A DNA stretch of 30,500 nt from Apostichopus japonicus (taxonomy: Eukaryota; Echinodermata; Holothuroidea; Aspidochirotida; Stichopodidae). The notes beneath the pieces are model-generated. The model worked only from the letters and a program-made list of their open reading frames with translations. It was not told the origin of the DNA and ran no database searches. This document shows positions 12,355-29,116 of the stretch, in pieces. The stretch spans positions 11,350,501 through 11,381,000 of the forward strand of contig NC_092569.1 of NCBI RefSeq assembly GCF_037975245.1, given 5' to 3'. Both the position numbers and the translations under genes were made by a program. How positions within the stretch are numbered: position 1 is the stretch's first letter; each line of letters opens with the position of its first letter.

Positions 12355-12407
12355 GCCAAGTATTGCTGACGAAGGTCCCAGGGGGACCGAAAATTCCAAT
12401 ATATTTT
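12355..12407 (+). ncRNA. hammerhead-like self-cleaving ribozyme, type I, plus strand
   Basis: The conserved core CTGACGA (12366-12372; fits CUGANGA) is followed by one extra A (12373). Stem II is GGTCCC (12374-12379) paired perfectly with GGGACC (12383-12388), with an AGG loop. The second core GAAA is at 12389-12392. Stem III is minimal: AA (12392-12393) with TT (12394-12395). Stem I pairs TATTG (12361-12365) with CAATA (12397-12401), extendable by a G-U pair. This places cleavage after C12396, in a T-C step as required. Very short stem III is typical of hammerheads in Penelope-like retroelements, and an extra A after the core is known from a viroid hammerhead. Activity is inferred, not shown. 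Confidence 0.7.
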
Positions 12408-12465
12408 GTAAAACTTACTCCTTATTTGTCAATTATGAGTCATATCTTATTTCTCTGGTTTTCTC

Positions 12466-12469
<4 letters not shown>

Positions 12470-12524
<55 letters not shown>

Positions 12525-12571
12525 TTATATATATGCTTATATATATATATGCTTATATATATATATATAGG

Positions 12572-12622
<51 letters not shown>
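12470..12622. repeat. (TA)n microsatellite with GCTTATATAT interruptions
   Basis: A TA dinucleotide tract following the palindrome, broken by four GCTTA-containing units at about 12523-12572, then pure TA until ATCCTAAAA. It differs from the left tract in interruptions and length, so the palindrome symmetry is only approximate outside 12232-12469. Confidence 0.95.
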
Positions 12623-12624
<2 letters not shown>

Positions 12625-12929
12625 TAAAAAACTGTAACTTATATGAGTGGTTTATATATTAAATAATAAAATACTTTCCCTGAAAAAGATGTTTAGAAGA
12701 AAAATTTGGTTCGAGTATAACGACCTTACAAACGACTAATCTTGTATTAAAGTGATGTACACGAGAAACCATTTATGCTGATATAGTGTATCAGGGGAGA
12801 TGTATTACTCTGCATAGAACACTGTTGATAATAATTTCATTATAAAATTCATATTTGTGAATATTGTGTTAAAATATAGTACATATTAGCCAGGCCTAAC
12901 GAGAGAGGGTTTCATATCAGTATATTACA

Positions 12930-12969
12930 GCCCGGGGCGCGAATTTTTTTCCCAAATAGGTTCTCAATT
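12930..12969 (+). repeat. left terminal inverted repeat of the 1.25-kb element
   Basis: Inverted partner of 14144-14183. Differences are concentrated in the GC-rich outer 14 bases; the inner 25 are nearly identical. Confidence 0.75.
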
Positions 12970-13567
12970 ACGGAGTTTTCAGCCAATCAGATTGCTCGTG
13001 ACCTCAGCATCAAACGCTTGATAGTTCGAAGACATACACTGAGTTACACACTGACACTTAATAAAGTGTTGTTACGCGGTTTCCCTGCAAACGCCCTAAC
13101 TTTTACTTTTAATGCTTGGATAACATGTTGACCTTACTTATGATACATACGCTACATTCTATCGGTTTCGTGTTTACGCCATCCAAGATTCGTCAGCCGT
13201 TTAATTGACGCACCCCCGTAATTGACGCACCTTCAATTATTACTAGCAACGATAGAGCAGGCCACCTAAACTTTTTGCAGTCAAGCAGAATTACATATTT
13301 CATGAATTTGAATCCATTTCAGCTATTTGATGACCAAATTGTGGAATTTTTAAGCTTTTAACACCCTTCCCCCCTGTTTTGTACGTTCAGTTTTTGGGCA
13401 TTTGGAAATCTTGCACCCTAAAAATAACCAACATTTCCTCAATATCATGGACAAAACTACTCTCTAGGACCTGATCTGTCTAAGCTTAGAGGCTCAAAGT
13501 ATAGCAAACAGCATCTAAAGTCAATGGATGTATACTAAAGCCTTCACTACAGTTAGCTTATCTACGA

Positions 13568-13957
13568 ATGTGTCAATTTAGGGGTATGAAAGAACTTGAC
13601 ACGGCAGACATTTTGTGGTCAAGTTCTGCTCAATTGTACGTTGCATATGCACAGAACAATAAATATATTGAGATCATTACATTTCTGAGGAACCACACAT
13701 ATGAAAAACACATACAGTTGAGTGATTTTGATTTTTCCTTGATAGAAATCGTTGATCAAATCCTTAAGTGCGTCAATTATGAGCCCACCATGCTACAGTA
13801 TGATGTATTTCCGTCACTGCACTGTGTACACAGTTATAATACATATAGGCCTATATCGTGTTATGTAGGCTACCCCTGTACGAAACTTTCACTGTGCGAT
13901 GTTATCGATAAATGCCTTCACAGAAATCTTCGATCAAAGTATATCATACAATACTAG
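13568..13957 (+). CDS. uncharacterised open frame inside the TIR element
   Basis: 129 codons from ATG to stop, the longest non-repetitive frame in the window. The predicted protein has scattered cysteines and aromatic residues, no signal peptide, no transmembrane segment and no transposase DDE/D pattern I can recognise. Its position inside the inverted repeats suggests it is internal sequence of the transposon, perhaps a relic. It could equally be a chance frame. Confidence 0.15.
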   Translation: MCQFRGMKELDTADILWSSSAQLYVAYAQNNKYIEIITFLRNHTYEKHIQLSDFDFSLIEIVDQILKCVNYEPTMLQYDVFPSLHCVHSYNTYRPISCYVGYPCTKLSLCDVIDKCLHRNLRSKYIIQY

Positions 13958-14143
13958 TGTGCTCATTATGTCTAAACCAATTCCAAACACATCTACATAT
14001 ATTTACGAAAAGCTGCGGGTAATTTTGAACGGGTATATCTTCGTTGCAACGAATGGATGCAGACATTTTGATAACCTCGAAGTGAAGGGTTTTATTGTTC
14101 TGACGTAACTTTTCCGACCAATCATGAGCGACTATTTATACAC

Positions 14144-14183
14144 AATTGAGAACCTGTTTGGGAAAAAAAAATCCCGCCCGGGC
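14144..14183 (-). repeat. right terminal inverted repeat of the 1.25-kb element
   Basis: Read on the minus strand it begins GCCCGGGCGGGA, then a T9 run, then CCCAAACAGGTTCTCAATT. It ends at 14183, next to ACATGGT. Confidence 0.75.
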
Positions 14184-14582
14184 ACATGGTCAATTATTGG
14201 GCCCTGGAACGTTATGGATAAAGAATAATAACAACAAAAGTAAAAATTACCACAAACTATGGTATCCGTTTATAGGAAAACAGAGTAATGAAAAAGTCCT
14301 GATATGATTAAATTGTATCTTAAAAGATGAAGCATGGCAAATTCGGATAGTTTTGCAATTTAGCAGTGGAGACTACAAATAACTGTTCTTCATTCGAAAT
14401 TATTATCATTGAACAAAAATATAGCGACATTACGCTTGTTGCTATTTTCTAATAATACGGAGCGAGCTAGTCATCCTTGCCACTCCTCTCCACTTTAGGA
14501 TTATACTTAAATCGAATCTTTCAGATCAAATACAGTAAATAATATGGTCGAGCGAATATCATATAAATCAGACAATCAGATG
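14184..14582. other. no recognised feature
   Basis: AT-rich sequence between the TIR element and the next duplication; no open frame or repeat of note. Confidence 0.4.
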
Positions 14583-15022
14583 CAATTAGGACAATAAAAT
14601 TGTTTAAAAAAGGTCCATAATTTTTAAAAAGACAGTTCCAAATTGAATATTAAATATTGACCTCATAATATAATAAATGTTCAGATGAAAAGTCGAATAG
14701 AATTTCACTCACAACATGAGAAATATGATAAGCTTGATTTTTCCTTTGTATTTGGAGATTTTGTAAAGCTTTTATATAGCCTTATGATTTGGCTAAATTT
14801 CGACCAAAATCGCGAGTTTTAACATTCTTGTCAAATTGATGCGTAGAACTGATGGTGACATTAGTGTTATACCTCAGACAATAATAGTGTTTTTTAGAAG
14901 GTCACCAATCTTTAAGATGACAGTATAATTTGAATATTAAATATTAACCTCATAATTTAATATATATATGTTGAGATGAAAGGTCGAATAGAATTTCACC
15001 CTCATTATGGGAGACATGTCCT
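14583..15022. repeat. imperfect direct duplication, about 145 bp, period about 290
   Basis: The copy at about 14583-14728 and the copy at about 14875-15022 share TTGAATATTAAATATT(G/A)ACCTCATAAT, a following GAGATGAAA-like block and GTCGAATAGAATTTCAC. The spacer between them is unrelated AT-rich DNA. No protein is encoded. It may be two members of a short dispersed repeat or the direct ends of a small element. Confidence 0.7.
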
Positions 15023-16274
15023 TCTGAACTCCATGTGTCCATGATGAAAACGACAACCAAACTGCATTGTGGTTTCAATGATGATACATGAATAATCTTA
15101 TATGAATGTGACCTACAAGTCTGTAGCGTATCGCCAGAATGAATAACATACTTCAATCTAAGTAGTGCACTAAAAAGCATTGAGATATGACAAACAATAT
15201 TCACATTGGCAGCTGATGACCGAGATGGAAACTTTTCTTGCATTCAGCATACAGATTGATCTCTATCAAAGACAACAGGCTTCTTCTACTCAATGTGGTA
15301 TACCTAAAAGCCGTACATTTAGCAGGCGCCGGGCGATTTTTACTCCCTGGTCAACGAGATTTTGCGTCTGCGTGGTTGCCTCTAAAACATCTAACTAGGC
15401 GACAGTTAATTTTCGTAAACGGCGTCTGGTCATTTCCCCAACGTTACTACATCCAAACCTTAAGGTTTTGCTTGGCACTGACTCTCGAAAATTGGTAAAT
15501 ACAACGGAAACGGAAGCAAAGATACAATACCAATGTTTCATCATGATATCGTCCACTCCATCTGCAATGAAAACTCTTTTTATCTTCTCTTTATATCTTC
15601 TATGATATCAAAACTTGTAACAAAAAATTGAAATGAGTTTGTTAGAAGAATTGTTCTTTTCAATTATATGACAATTTCTTTTTCATGTATTGGCTTGTGA
15701 AAAATGTTCTGAAAATAACAATAGGCCTACTCTTCGATAAAATATGATATCAAACCTTGCTTTCATAAAGCTAATTATTGGATTTGATTGGGAGGTGTAA
15801 TATGGAGGCTAGTAGGTGCGCTACTTGAAAAGTTCTTCTCTGACTAAGGGGGTTGTTAGGGGGGGCAGGAAGGTGCCTTTAAATGCACTATGTGTTCTGA
15901 TAAAAAGATGTACATTGTCAACACAACCATATGCTTTACGATATATTTTAATTTATATAGAAGTTCCAGCGCCTGACTTTTTGTTGGCATTTTATTTGAT
16001 CTCGCGAACCAGAATATGAGATTGTACTGAGTAAAGTACTATGCAACAAGAGCTTTTTGTAAAAGATAAACAGTTTGCTAACTATTAAATTTGGTTGTCT
16101 CTTACATTTCAATTTATTCAAAATTTCATCAGAACTATGTGTGAGACATATTAATGGAATACCATCTAATAACAGTTGAAGTAAGTGAATGAGAACAATA
16201 TCTGAAGCAGCTTAATGTTCCAGTGTCTCGAATGAAAACGATCGAGGATCGCAGCTGTCATCATGCTGCCTCCT
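15023..16274. other. intergenic; GC-richer patch at 15290-15500
   Basis: Positions 15290-15500 are GC-richer and open in two plus frames (15180-15398 and 15238-15498), but neither product shows a known domain. The rest is AT-rich with a G-rich stretch at 15838-15870. Confidence 0.3.
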
Positions 16275-16289
16275 CCCCCCCCCCCCCCC
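16275..16289. repeat. poly-C homopolymer (15 nt)
   Basis: An uninterrupted C run inside a longer CT-rich stretch (16268-16295). Confidence 0.95.
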
Positions 16290-18430
16290 TCCCCGGTTTG
16301 TGACACTCACTTGCAGTAGATATAAGGTCTCTGGACTCACTTGATTACGGTGCGAACACTTCAAAAATGGTGTAATTATGTTCCTGGGCTTCACCTTAAA
16401 CATATATTATTCAATTGTAACACTCACATCATATAGCACATACTACTTCTCTCCAAATATTACATTTATACGTACACTAAATGTTTGTAATTTTTATTAT
16501 ATATTTGGCACCTTAAGAAACAGAAGGTAAGGTTTCCAAAGATGTATATAGAAGCCGTGCAGAAGTCAGAAATAAACGTCCGGATGCCTTATGTGAAATA
16601 TGGAACAATTCGTGAAACGTTATATTTATATCTCAAATTATCGTTTTTCTAAGGCTTTATTAGCTTTGGTGGTTTTATTCATTTTGGATGGAACTTTACA
16701 CAATTTTAAAGTCTCTCTAAAAAATAGAAGTCTATGATAAAGTGGTGTTTTATATACATCCATGCATAAGTTATTGTTGTAAAATGGGTTTCATCTTAAA
16801 ACAAGCTACTGTTATTATAAACTTAAATTATGATTGTTTCTCTTGGTTTGAAGGATTTTAGCCTCTACCGTAGCCACCAATACATAGCTGTGAGAATAAC
16901 GTTTATCAAATTCAAGAAAAAGGGATGAGTCACTGCAGGGTTATTAACATTGGTCGATGTGATTGCCCCGCGGCCCGCCAACCCTCCCCCCTCCCCAAAC
17001 CCACGATAATGGTTCAAGGTGTAGGATCGATCAAATTGTATGCTGTCCAATTTTAAATTGGTTAGTGCTTAAGTGTCGTCCGTTTGCTCGGTGGGTTTAG
17101 AAGATGACTAAGAAGCTGACATCTAGAGTTCCAAACCCGCCAAAAATAGACTAGTGACATTTTTTTTCTATTGTTACGAGGAAGCAACCTTCTTTTCCGT
17201 TTTACCGTTTTAAAATGTTTCTTACTTTAATGTTTAAGCTGGGAGGTCCCTAGTGTGTGTAATTTAAGTATCAGTTATTGTTGGCTGCGAGAGTTGGTTT
17301 TTGCTGACGAAGCTTTATGTAAACAGTCCGGTGGACAAGGTCGCCTTTGTTCTTAGTATACGGGGAACTATTAGGGGTGCATAGACAGTGGGGCGGGGTT
17401 ATCTTATACGAATAACAATGTAGAGAGCGTTGACCGGCTGTAATTGGGTTATTGCGCTTGTCAATCTTACTGGCTATTTATTAATTGGTCAGTTAATCGT
17501 GTATAGGATTCTGCTATCTACGGAAGCCTACAGGTACAATCTTTATATTAAATATATTGACAAAAACTGTAACTTATCTAGCGCCATCTTTTTGTTGCAA
17601 AAATCCTGATTGGTAATATTATTTTCTTTCCTAACAGTGAAGAGCGCAAATTGGTAGTATGACGTAATTTTACCTATTTTAGTAAGTTATACTTTGCAAA
17701 ACTGATCAATAATGCTATTTTGTGTATTTTTCGTGGTTGAAAAGTCTTTCTTTAAGTCAATATCATGTAACAGTGACGAGCGTGTATGTTATTGCGCAGT
17801 ATCGATAAATCAATAATTCCATTTGGTGTTTTTTTTTCCACTGAACTGTTCAAACACTGCATATTGTAACAAATATATTTATGAATGTTTTAAATTGGGA
17901 ATCACAGTTAATTGGGAAACGAAATAAATTGCAAAAATTTAATCAGTTCAAAAGAGCAACATGGCCATTACAACATAAATACGGAGGGGTTTTAACTATA
18001 ATTATCTCCACGTGAGTCGTTTGCGTCCAGCACCTATCAGGTATTATAAGCTTCACGTACACAAGAACTGGGAGAGCTGGGAGGGTGGGTGTTGGGAGAC
18101 ACCTTAAAATATTCGCTCCTGGACCCACTCTTCCCAATTTACTCCTGGAATGGTGGTATTGCCAGGGCCGGGACTACCCCACCCCACCCCCAGCTTTCCC
18201 TATCCTCTGTCCGGCACTAGCTCTCTATTTTTGTTTACGCTTCCAATCTGTAAACCTATTTACTTGTCGACTTTACTTCTACTTTATTTTCTATGCTAGT
18301 CATCTCTTAATATATAATATGTATTTTTTTATATATAATATATTTACAATATATTGCTACCTTGCAGGATTTTCATGCTTAATAGGAGATTTTCGGACGG
18401 GGTGGTTGGGAATGGGTTTGGAATGGGTTG
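16290..18430. other. intergenic DNA without recognised genes
   Basis: AT-rich, with a CCTCCCCCCTCCCC stretch near 16982 and a CCCCACCCCACCCCC patch near 18176. Open frames of about 60 to 120 codons here are low in complexity and have no recognisable domains. Confidence 0.35.
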
Positions 18431-18464
18431 ATGTGTGTGTGTGTGTGTGAGGGGGGGGGGGGGG
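18431..18464. repeat. (GT)n followed by poly-G (14 nt)
   Basis: A GT dinucleotide tract (18431-18449) runs directly into A and then 14 G residues. Confidence 0.95.
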
Positions 18465-19249
18465 CGGTGGGCCTTGTGCCCCAATAAAATATTTTTCCTT
18501 TTCTTTATGTCACGAGAAAGTTTCCTTTTGCTATTTCCCCAATCTTTAGAATTATCCCTTGATTGAGAAATTAAAAAAAAAACTGTAACTAGAAATGACA
18601 GGTTTATTGCAAAATTTCAAAAAACGCATGGAATTGAACAATGTATTTTGTCGAAAAACGTTGAAATATTGGAATTTCGTCGAAATTGGGATCCTTTGCC
18701 CGTATATACACCCCACCTTGACAATTCCATTACCATTAACATTGCAGTGCCTTGCATCCGATCGCGCGATTAACAAAACTTCAGTAATCACCGACGCGCA
18801 GTGCTACCAAGAGGCAACCACCCTAGCCTATGGGTCCTTGGGTCTAAATAATACTTAGAGTTCAAAATCGGTGCAAACAACTGTAATTGAAATATAAAAT
18901 CCTCGCGCTCTGTCTTTACAGCTGTTATTACAGCTTTACAGCTGTTAAACTCAGTCTCTTGAACATTAGCAATTATAGTTAGATTTATAAACTTGATAAA
19001 GTACTTAGATACTATGTACACACAAATTAAACTGCTACATGCATCTCTCTTTCTTTGTGTGGCAATTTTACTGACCTGTTAAACAGTTTCTTACTATACT
19101 ATCCCAAAATAATCTATATCATGACATGTACCATCTTTTGTCAGTGCACGACTGAGTCTTGAAAACTTTACTTTAATGCCAATTCATTTCTTCTACTTTA
19201 TCCTATAAAGGCGATACAAAACTTTCATGTTGGGTCTCTTGTAATTACA
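18465..19249. other. no recognised feature; GC-richer patch at 18700-18840
   Basis: The patch 18700-18840 contains CGATCGCGCG-type sequence and stands out from the AT-rich background. It has no B-box, polymerase III terminator pair or open frame that identifies it. Confidence 0.3.
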
Positions 19250-19275
19250 CCCCCCCCCCCCCCACACACACACCT
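19250..19275. repeat. poly-C (14 nt) followed by (CA)n
   Basis: 14 C residues, then ACACACACACAC. It is the mirror arrangement of the (GT)n/poly-G tract at 18431. Confidence 0.95.
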
Positions 19276-21047
19276 TTGCTAACCACCAAACCCCTCCTCA
19301 TTTCGAAATCTGGATTTCTTGACATTGTAAGCGTGGAAATCGCTTCTTCCCTTTTTTTTGCTGATGCTGTTAACTTTTTTTGATTCTTTTTCCGTCTGTA
19401 ATTATCCAAAATTTGGTATTGCTTGTATTTTCTTCTTTCTTTGTTTTTCTTTGTCAGTTTTCTAATTGCTTTATCTCGCAGTTCGTTTTTATTTTATTTT
19501 AAACCCCGAAATGTCTTCTTTTATAATAATATTCCGGCTCTTCTAACTTTTTGTTATGATTATTACTATTTTCTTCAGTCCTCGTTTATAGGTGAAGACA
19601 GTTGGGTGTTTTCCAACACTGAATATGCCATTTAATCTCCTTTGAGGAAGGTGCCTTCTTGTATCACCTATATCTCTTAAAGTGTATCATAGACAACCCT
19701 TATATTCTGCATGTTGGTTACCCAAATTAGATAGGGACGTTATTGATTGTATAGGAGGTCAACAGTCATCCGAAGTCAACACGATAAAACAATGAAAACC
19801 TTGTACCTACCTTATTTCAAGAACGGAATCATGTATTTTACCCATTCTGAGTAAGACAAACCCCTTGATATTAGTTAACGCCATGGCTCAAATGAGAAAT
19901 CGTTGTGACAAACATAGCCAAGGAATATAACATTGACAAGTTTCCTACTTCCATGAGAAGGTATCATTTTGAGTATAAATGTATACATTTTTGTGAAAGT
20001 CAAAATTCATCAAGGGCTCAACAGTATCTGCAGAACTCATGTCGACAAAACTGTTCATGGAATCTCACACTGGTAACATTAATTGATACCTTGTAACGTT
20101 GATGTCATCCATTAAACCTCAATATAGTTTTGCATGCTGATTTTAATGTACGACACAGGCCTATAACAACTTCGATAAATTCGTTTTTACTTAAGCTTTT
20201 ACACACGGTACTCTTACCAGTTCGGACATGTTCACCTCATTTTGAGCTCATATGTCAATTTTTGTAGCATAAAGGAGTCAGATATAATGTTGTTGTTGCA
20301 TATTCATGGCATAAAACAATTGGGAAACTACTACAATCTGAAGTCAAAGTTTGAAATGAAAGGCTTAACTAAACAAACAGAAATGTATGCATGCCAAGTT
20401 CATATGTTAGGTCTGCTAAAATGCTGAATATTATTAAACTTTCAGCTTCTGACAAATATGTGTGAGTATATATCGGTTCCAATGGCAATGGCAATGGAAT
20501 GTTCATAGAACCACAAACCATGAGAAATATATCAAAAACCCTCCAAATTGGGCTTACCTACACAATTTGCTTTGTATGTATGCTTTGCTGTAGAGGCAGA
20601 ATTTCGAGAGTAACACCAATTAGGTATTCTTGATTGACAGAAAGCAAGAAAAGCGAGATCTAATTAAGCTTATATGTGAAATGCCTATCAAGGTGAATGC
20701 TTTATATTGTTTTTTTTTAATATAAAATATACTAGCAGCCTGAAAAATGATTGTCACCCGTAAATATGCAAAGTGAGATTATGTAGCTAGCATTAGATTT
20801 ACACATATAACTCTTCTTTGACGTTAAGTATCTTCAATTTAAAATCTCGTTGCGTCTCGTATAGCTCGCCATCATGCACCTTCCCCTCCCATGCATGAGT
20901 GATGCTATAGAAAGTTAGACGCATAAAGTTATTCACACTTGTTTCATTACAAAAAAAACAAAAACAGGTCTGGTTGTTACAACTGGGTTGCCGACTGCAT
21001 TAGCTAATTAAATGAAGCAAATTATATGCGTAACAAGCACATAGTTA
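19276..21047. other. intergenic region downstream of the FReD gene
   Basis: AT-rich. Open frames of 61 to 70 codons (for example 19423-19635, 19905-20096, 20242-20427) show no domains. Nothing else is visible. Confidence 0.4.
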
Positions 21048-21053
21048 TTTAAT
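21048..21053 (-). terminator. candidate poly(A) signal ATTAAA
   Basis: ATTAAA on the minus strand, about 115 bases past the FReD stop codon. It is the nearest variant hexamer; no canonical AATAAA was seen between it and the stop. A short, plausible 3' UTR results. Confidence 0.35.
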
Positions 21054-21164
21054 TAGTTGAAAAAAACACTGTTAAAATATTTCAATAACCGACAGTGGGG
21101 ATTTGCGAGGAAGTATGTTCTACCAGTATCCCTCCTGTCAGGTAAGCCATACTAAAATAGTTAC

Positions 21165-27994
<6,830 letters not shown>

Positions 27995-28473
27995 TTTTGA
28001 CGTTCTGTTCTGCCGCACGAGTGATGCGTCCACAAGCAAAGGAAGTCTGATTAAATATGAACACATTCACTACTATTTCTTTGGAATTGAAACTACAGGC
28101 ACTGAAAAATTAAATATGTGTCATGTCTGCATTGATGTGGTATTGACTGAGATTGAACGCGGAAGGAAACGTCGGGAAAATAAGGAAGGTAGTTGATGTC
28201 GCGTAATCGAATCCATTGCAATAAATGGATGGATGAATGACTAAATGTACAAAGAATCGAAGAAACACGCGACCGAAGGTACGGAGAACTTACTGAAACA
28301 TAAACATTACATTGTACATAGAAAAGCGAGGCCGCGCGAGCTTTTTTGTTGTTCCTGTATTCAATGTTTCTTAAATTCAACCATCGGAACGATTACTCCA
28401 TCGACTGTGTTGGTATCAGTTGCTCCCGCTGACACCGTGATCGTTAAAGTTAGAATATTATGGAATATGAAGA

Positions 28474-28482
28474 ATTTATATA
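28474..28482 (-). promoter_or_regulatory. candidate TATA box for the FReD gene
   Basis: TATATAAAT on the minus strand, about 480 bases upstream of the FReD start codon. If used, it would imply a 5' UTR of roughly 440 bases or an untranslated first exon. It is the strongest TATA match upstream of the gene, but such words are common in AT-rich DNA. Confidence 0.25.
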
Positions 28483-29116
28483 CTACCAGCGGGCCTCAAA
28501 GAAACACAGATAATACAAGCAGTTGAAAGCATTGCTCACATCGTCTTAAGGCTGTATTGAAAGACTTTATGTTTGTGACGTCAACGCTATAAAGTAATCA
28601 AATTACATTCTACTCGAGATAATTTATGTGTTAACGTTTGTACAGTAACGGTGGTTTCAAATGTCCTCTTTCTTTCACGTGTATAATCTACAAGTTACAC
28701 ATCTCCAGAATCGTATTACTTCACAAGTCATACTACCAAGTACACATACCTGTCAAACTCTACCAGTCTGGCTGTATAGTACCGAAGAGAATATGAAGGT
28801 GAAAACAACACAACTTTCAAGACAGTTTCTTGTGTCACAAATCCACTGAGAACAATATGGGAACTGTTACTGCATGTGGGGGACACTTCAACCTTCACTT
28901 CATAACACGGAATCGTTTTGACACGGTTCGCCCTATACGTGGTAATTTCGTCCCATTCAACCTCATTTTCACAACACAAAGATATGAATTTTTCAACCAA
29001 CCTCCAGCCAAGCTTCCTTTTCCACCACCCTTTCCACTTCCTCCAGCCCTCCTCATGTGCACCTTGAGACACATCGTGTCCATAATCCACATTCACATGT
29101 TTCTTCTACCTAAACC
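28483..29116. other. spacer between the FReD gene and its degraded copy
   Basis: An open frame of 122 codons (29096-28728, minus) overlaps one of 119 codons (28830-29189, plus). Neither has a recognisable domain, and simultaneous openness of both strands suggests compositional chance. No splice structure links either to the FReD copies. Confidence 0.3.

Larger units (their letters stand above)
12232..12469. repeat. perfect 238-bp palindrome, two 119-bp arms without spacer
   Basis: The sequence is its own reverse complement about a centre between 12350 and 12351 (GGCAGTC|GACTGCC). Every base p from 12232 to 12350 pairs with base 24701-p. The first mismatch is at 12231/12470, where the flanks become (TA)n or AT-rich. 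Each arm contains a hammerhead-like ribozyme core. Because no spacer separates the arms, any transcript would fold into a long hairpin. Possible origins are an inverted pair of retroelement ends, a foldback insertion or a sequencing/assembly foldback. Confidence 0.95.
12930..14183. mobile_element. non-autonomous DNA transposon with 40-bp TIRs
   Basis: The left end (12930-12969, starting GCCCGGGGCGCG and ending GGTTCTCAATT) matches the reverse complement of the right end (14144-14183, starting GCCCGGGCGGG) at about 33 of 40 positions, with an identical TTTCCCAAA-(T/C)-AGGTTCTCAATT inner part. The interior is 1.25 kb, longer than a typical MITE, and encodes no recognisable transposase. A clear target-site duplication is not visible; ACA occurs at both outer edges (12927-12929 and 14184-14186), which could be a 3-base duplication or chance. 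The superfamily is therefore unassigned. Confidence 0.7.

Noticed and set aside
12055-12662. Four open frames rich in Tyr-Ile repeats around the palindrome
   Set aside because: They arise from TA microsatellites read in frame plus the palindrome read from both strands; the shared N-terminus is the mirror image of one sequence, not a protein family.
13165-13196. CTGACGA followed by GAAA on the minus strand inside the TIR element
   Set aside because: The intervening 20 bases cannot form a stem II and no matching stem I is present, so it is not a hammerhead.
17304-17310. CTGACGA on the plus strand
   Set aside because: No GAAA core or stem II follows within a reasonable distance.
27995-28066. 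In-frame upstream ATG extending the FReD signal peptide by 24 residues
   Set aside because: The extension places a polar, arginine-containing segment before the hydrophobic core; the downstream ATG gives a standard signal peptide.
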